NCBI GenBank assembly: GCA_026388865.1
Contig: JAPLIX010000368.1
Coordinates: 1 to 16,706, forward strand
From: Pseudomonadota bacterium
Lineage (GTDB): Bacteria > Desulfobacterota > WTBG01 > CAIYCZ01
Length of the DNA: 16,706 bases
Direction of reading: 5' to 3'
A program made the position numbers and the translations under genes. Each line of letters begins with the position of its first letter. The stretch's first letter is position 1. Positions 13,041 through 16,706 of the stretch are shown piece by piece. The notes beneath the pieces were generated by a model. It had not been told where the DNA came from, did not search any database, and worked only from the letters and a program-made list of their open reading frames with translations.

Positions 13041-14018
13041 TCACATACAAACTGATTTTGAATTTTTTGCTGCACAGCAGTCTTCCCTGATCAATACTCC
13101 ATGACAGCTGCTCCCCTGGCCGGCAGTGCATGAATAGCAGTGCTCTGCAAAAGTGATGTCGGGGTGGAAGAATGATAAATCAATATCCCAGAACCTGCTG
13201 TTTTCAAACCCTTTTATTTTTTTACCCAGCGCAAGGTTGAAATCACAATCATAAACATATCCCTGGTAATCAATTGAAACCAGCGTCTTGCACATCAGTT
13301 TCGGCAGGGTTGCCGGGTTATAATTCAGGCGCAGGAGTGTCAGATATTCTGCCAGCCTTTTTTCCCTGCACAGGTGCTCTTTAAACCTTCCGACCGGCGC
13401 ATTCACCAGCGGAATCACATTGTCAAAGCATATATCGTAGCGCTCTTTTAGTTCCTGCGTATAGAGCTGCTGAAGCTTTCTCCGGGCGGGAGGCAGGCAC
13501 GCTCCCAAAGGATTATAGACGAGATCAAGGGTAAGGCTGCCCGCGCCATAGCCAAGATCATTTAATTTTTTCAGCACTGCGATGCTGGTGCTGAAAATTC
13601 CCGGTCCCCGCTGCGCATCCACATTGTCCGGGTATACGCAGGGCAGCGAGGCGATTATATTCACCCGGTGTTCTTTATAAAACCTCAGATACGGGCGGTT
13701 CCCCAGCATTGCCAGCGCCGTCAGGTTGGTGCGCACCGTGATATTCTTGACCGCAGAGAGCTTTTTAACAAAGAGCCGCAGGCTGGGATTCAACTCCGGA
13801 GCACCGCCGGTAAATTCGATGTTTTTAATCTCCGGCTCTGATAGTTTCGTAATTATATTTCCAGCTGTCTCCTGGTCCATGTTCCTGGAACCTGCCGGAG
13901 ACGCTTCCACGTGGCAGTGGCTGCAGCTCTGATTGCAGCGGTTGCCCAGGTTTATCTGGATAACGTCCAGTGCGGTCTTCCTGATACGTTTATTTTCCCA
14001 GAAATAATTTTTTCCCAT
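13041..14018 (-). CDS. arsS: Arsenosugar biosynthesis radical SAM protein ArsS-like
   Basis: A 325-residue radical SAM enzyme of the TIGR04167 type, named 'arsenosugar biosynthesis radical SAM (seleno)protein ArsS'. The cluster motif is Cys28-NQS-Cys32-SH-Cys35 (CxxxCxxC) followed by HVEASP, and NIEFTGGAPELNPSLR is a strong family segment. The C-terminal DUF3641-like region ends with EHCYSCTAGQGSSCHGVLI, another signature, then extra cysteines (DCC, VCM). ArsS is thought to transfer the 5'-deoxyadenosyl group to a methylated arsenical, downstream of ArsM methylation. ArsM is not in the window. An AAGG-type site precedes the ATG. It lies between a processive glycosyltransferase and the B12 radical SAM gene. 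The annotated UGA stop may be a selenocysteine codon (see findings). Confidence 0.88.
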   Translation of the reverse strand: MGKNYFWENKRIRKTALDVIQINLGNRCNQSCSHCHVEASPAGSRNMDQETAGNIITKLSEPEIKNIEFTGGAPELNPSLRLFVKKLSAVKNITVRTNLTALAMLGNRPYLRFYKEHRVNIIASLPCVYPDNVDAQRGPGIFSTSIAVLKKLNDLGYGAGSLTLDLVYNPLGACLPPARRKLQQLYTQELKERYDICFDNVIPLVNAPVGRFKEHLCREKRLAEYLTLLRLNYNPATLPKLMCKTLVSIDYQGYVYDCDFNLALGKKIKGFENSRFWDIDLSFFHPDITFAEHCYSCTAGQGSSCHGVLIREDCCAAKNSKSVCM

Positions 14019-14056
14019 GGTATGAACCTTGTAATTCGGTCACGATCTTTGCCTGC

Positions 14057-15535
14057 TCATATATCTACAAGTTGTCTCTTTGCCTGGTACCGCTGCAAGA
14101 GCGCCACGCCGGAGATATAGAAGAACCCGCTGCAGAAAAGAGCCAGAAACGGAATCGCGTCATATACTCCATTGCGCGCGGCGAAAATTATTGCAGAGAT
14201 AAAATAAACGCCGAACACAAGCTCGATACCGGTCACCATACTGCGGCTGCAGCTCCGGTATTTTTTCCCTTCCCAGGTATCAGACTTTTTTTCTATCCTG
14301 AATTTCGGCGTTCGTACAAACACTGACTTATACCCCAGCAGGGCTTCAAGAGCGGCCTTGCCGTTGTTAATAGAGAGCCCTATCCACATGGACATGAGAA
14401 GCGGCAGATAACAAATTTTTCTGCCCCAGGGCTGCCTGACTTCTCGTTGTGAAATGAGATAGTAGAAGCCGATCGGCAGCGTCGCTCCCCAGAACATGAT
14501 GGTGTCAAAGATAACCAAGTGCTTCCATCCCATCTGGATGCGGACTATCAGTGCCGGATAGGCAAGCACCGCAAGCAGCAGTACCAGCAGGTAATTAAGG
14601 TTGCAGCTCAGATGGAGCAGCGCCTCGAGCTTTACCCGCCACGGCTGGCTGCTGCGCAGTATCAGCGGCAGCAGCTTTTTAGCGGTCTCGATCCCGCCCT
14701 TTGACCAGCGGTGCTGCTGGGATTTGAACGAATCCATGTCAACCGGTATTTCAGCAGGAGTAACGACCTCGGGGAGAAATATAAATTTCCAGCCCGCGAG
14801 CTGTGCCCGGTAGCTCAGATCAAGATCTTCGGTGAGCGTGTCATGCTGCCAGCCGCCGGCTGAAACAATACAGTCTTTTCGCCAGATGCCGGCTGTTCCG
14901 TTGAAATTAAAAAATCTCCCTGAGCGGCTGCGTGCCGTGTGCTCAAGGATGAAATGAGCATCAAGGGAAATCGCCTGCACCTCGGTGAGCGCTGAGTAGT
15001 CACGGTTGAGATGCCCCCACAGGGTCTGCACCATGCCGACGCGGGGGTCTGTAAGGTACGGCACCGTTTGCAGGAGAAAATCCTTCGGCGGCACAAAATC
15101 AGCATCAAAGATGGCAATCAAATCACCGGTGGCCTGCTCGAGCCCTTCCTGCAGCGTCCCTGCTTTATACCCGGTCCGGTTGGTCCGGTGTATATATTGT
15201 ATTGCGTGCCCTGCTTCCTTAAGCTTCTCTACAAGATTACGTGCCCGCACAGAGGTTTCATCTGTAGAATCATCAAGTACCTGGATCTGTAAAAGCTCCC
15301 GGGGATACGTAAGCTGTGCCGCGGCAGTAATCAGCCGCTCGACCACATATAGTTCATTATAGAGCGGCAGCTGAATGGTGACGCGCGGAAGCTTTTCGGG
15401 AAGCGCGGGAACAGCACCGCTGTTGCCCCTGTGTTTAAAATAGAGAAACAGGATACAGTACCGGTGTGCTGCATACATCATCAGCAGTCCCAGCACGGCT
15501 ATATATCCTCCGACGATAAGGTGAGGGAAACCCAT
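14057..15535 (-). CDS. Processive membrane glycosyltransferase, family 2 (cellulose synthase/ceramide glucosyltransferase-like)
   Basis: A 492-residue inner-membrane enzyme. One N-terminal helix (residues 6-32) precedes the GT-A catalytic domain. Its motifs are LDDSTDE (D88, D89), FDAD (144-146), TEDLD (235-239) and QQHRW (273-277), the D,D,D,QxxRW set of processive beta-glycosyltransferases. Several C-terminal helices follow (residues about 305-485), which form the export channel in related enzymes. It would extend a beta-linked glycan from a nucleotide sugar in the cytoplasm while moving it across the membrane. It starts 24 nt after the outer-membrane barrel gene and ends 38 nt before arsS. 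The sugar cannot be named from sequence. Confidence 0.87.
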   Translation of the reverse strand: MGFPHLIVGGYIAVLGLLMMYAAHRYCILFLYFKHRGNSGAVPALPEKLPRVTIQLPLYNELYVVERLITAAAQLTYPRELLQIQVLDDSTDETSVRARNLVEKLKEAGHAIQYIHRTNRTGYKAGTLQEGLEQATGDLIAIFDADFVPPKDFLLQTVPYLTDPRVGMVQTLWGHLNRDYSALTEVQAISLDAHFILEHTARSRSGRFFNFNGTAGIWRKDCIVSAGGWQHDTLTEDLDLSYRAQLAGWKFIFLPEVVTPAEIPVDMDSFKSQQHRWSKGGIETAKKLLPLILRSSQPWRVKLEALLHLSCNLNYLLVLLLAVLAYPALIVRIQMGWKHLVIFDTIMFWGATLPIGFYYLISQREVRQPWGRKICYLPLLMSMWIGLSINNGKAALEALLGYKSVFVRTPKFRIEKKSDTWEGKKYRSCSRSMVTGIELVFGVYFISAIIFAARNGVYDAIPFLALFCSGFFYISGVALLQRYQAKRQLVDI

Positions 15536-15559
15536 CAGCTACATTGCTTTCTGTCTTTA

Positions 15560-16552
15560 TCAGTTGCTGTCATCTATTTTTAATGGTGACGGCGGACTCT
15601 TTTTATTGTCAAAATAATAGACCAGGGCACAAGAATATTGATCGCCCGGGGAGACATTTTTGCCGTACGGGTAATTGGTGTATGACAGTTCGCAGAACCA
15701 CCTCTTGGCGACCTGGTAGCTGGTGGTAAATTCAAGCTTGCCCAGGTCATACTGAAGACCAAGGGACGGGTTTGCTGAGACTGCCTGGCTGGAGGTACTC
15801 GTACCGGTTTTTATGACCTGCCCGGTTTCTTCATCAATATAAGCCGTTGTGACCGGTTTTGGCTGAAGAGGCAGGTCTGCGTTATGCATGCTCTTTGTCC
15901 CGTCAAGCTTTACTCTGAAGGAAAGCTTCCGGGTGGCATTTATTCCGAACTCGAGCAAATACCGGAATTCATCAGACGGAGCCTGGGTTCTCCAGCGGTA
16001 ACCGATTTCCGCTCCGCAGTAACCGGGAAACGGCCACAGGGATTTTCCCGCCAGAAAGCGCAACTCATAATCATCCTGATGGTTGCCGGGAGGAATGTTT
16101 TCATTTTTGTCATACAGCCACGCGTTCTTATACAGGAACTGCACCGAGGTGACGACCGGCTCTTTAAGGAAGCAGTATTTCAGGCCCAGTTCCATGTCGC
16201 CGAATCCGTTCCAGCGGGTTTCCACCTTGCGGGTCTTTATTTGGTCGCCCACGGTTACCTGCTGCCGGTAGGTAGAGCGCAGCCATTTATAGGGAAGAGA
16301 GCCCGATATGGTCAGCCGGTCAGTGATGCCGTATTCGAGATACAGGGCTGTGTTGTTATCAGTGAAGGTGGTCCCTTTGGGCAGTCTCTGCGTGCCCCCT
16401 CCGTCCGTAAAAGTATAGTTGGTATAATAATGGTTGTAGGACAGTTTCGCGTAGAGCCCTCCCTGATTCGCACTCCAGGCTCCAGCCCAGGTGTATGAGG
16501 CTGAGGCACAGATAACTATTGTTGACAAAAATATACGATACAGTGTCCGCAT
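15560..16552 (-). CDS. Outer-membrane beta-barrel protein
   Basis: A 330-residue protein from the ATG at 16552, with a signal peptide (MRTLYRIFLSTIVICASASYTWAG, cleavage near WAG). The mature part is a likely beta-barrel: alternating aromatic strands (LYAKLSYNHYYTNYTF, LYLEYGITDRLTISGSLPYKW, GFGDMELGLKYCF) and a late FCELSYTNYPYGKN strand. It resembles the outer-membrane transporter group related to phenol-degradation MetA and XagA-like proteins, but no exact family is assigned. An in-frame ATG at 16636 would add 28 residues before the signal peptide; it lies 4 nt after the upstream stop, so coupling is possible, but I prefer 16552. It precedes the processive glycosyltransferase and could be its outer-membrane exit partner (inference). 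Confidence 0.75.
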   Translation of the reverse strand: MRTLYRIFLSTIVICASASYTWAGAWSANQGGLYAKLSYNHYYTNYTFTDGGGTQRLPKGTTFTDNNTALYLEYGITDRLTISGSLPYKWLRSTYRQQVTVGDQIKTRKVETRWNGFGDMELGLKYCFLKEPVVTSVQFLYKNAWLYDKNENIPPGNHQDDYELRFLAGKSLWPFPGYCGAEIGYRWRTQAPSDEFRYLLEFGINATRKLSFRVKLDGTKSMHNADLPLQPKPVTTAYIDEETGQVIKTGTSTSSQAVSANPSLGLQYDLGKLEFTTSYQVAKRWFCELSYTNYPYGKNVSPGDQYSCALVYYFDNKKSPPSPLKIDDSN

Positions 16553-16640
16553 AGGGGAAGGGTTCCCATTAAAGTTCCACTGGAACAGGAGCAGGTCTGC
16601 CCTCCACAATCTCGGGAGGATTACAGCGCCAGTCATAATC

Positions 16641-16706
16641 TCAGCTGATAGCCATGCTGTAGCGCCTCTTTAGAAAAAGCTGACCAGCCGCATACCCGGA
16701 CAAAGG
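16641..16706 (-). CDS. 3' end of an unidentified upstream gene (partial)
   Basis: The reverse strand from the window edge gives 21 residues, PLSGYAAGQLFLKRRYSMAI and a final S, before a TGA at 16641-16643. The composition is plausible for a membrane or glycan-related protein, and spacing to the next gene is operon-like. The fragment is too short to identify, and the frame itself could be chance. Confidence 0.4.
   Translation of the reverse strand, partial: PLSGYAAGQLFLKRRYSMAIS

Overview
All recognisable genes in this window lie on the minus strand, so transcription runs from high to low coordinates. Signal peptides, two outer-membrane beta-barrel proteins and a porin point to a Gram-negative bacterium. 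Two radical SAM enzymes, an ArsS-type protein, and molybdate uptake under Moco riboswitches fit an anaerobic or metal-active lineage such as Desulfobacterota or Nitrospirota. That placement is an inference; no phylogenetic marker is present. G+C is roughly half, with one clearly GC-richer patch near 11.0-11.1 kb.

Region 1 (about 1-4190) is a molybdenum/tungsten cofactor regulon. A Moco-type riboswitch at 1135-1233 precedes modA (241-1026) and the start of modB (1-229, cut by the window edge). A second Moco-type riboswitch at 4048-4145 precedes a compact operon: mop (molbindin), a SAM-dependent methyltransferase, a MoeA-like molybdopterin-binding protein with a C-terminal cysteine cluster, and a DUF364-type protein. 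Each riboswitch has a visible promoter upstream and a visible expression platform, and the two platforms are built differently. Both read as OFF switches: enough cofactor would stop molybdate import and shut the four-gene handling operon.

Region 2 (about 4200-6660) holds a Porin_5-like outer-membrane protein with a 230-nt structured leader, and a small secreted protein of unknown function. The secreted protein has a run of in-frame ATGs, each with its own purine-rich leader, and a tandem 11-bp repeat upstream.

Region 3 (about 6668-16706) is a long, closely spaced gene array. In transcription order it holds the tail of an unidentified gene, an outer-membrane barrel protein, a processive family-2 glycosyltransferase, an ArsS-like radical SAM protein, a B12-binding radical SAM protein, a GH26-like glycosidase broken by a GC-rich foreign segment, a membrane GT-C glycosyltransferase, a protein of twelve MORN-like 24-residue repeats, a TIGR04282 transferase, and a Dol-P-Glc/Man-type family-2 glycosyltransferase. 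It looks like an envelope-glycan or arsenosugar-type cluster; no ArsM is visible.

The points most worth checking are the two riboswitch platforms, the unnamed mop-methyltransferase-MoeA-DUF364 operon, a possible selenocysteine UGA at the end of arsS, and the chimeric glycosidase gene. I saw no tRNA, rRNA, CRISPR array or insertion sequence.
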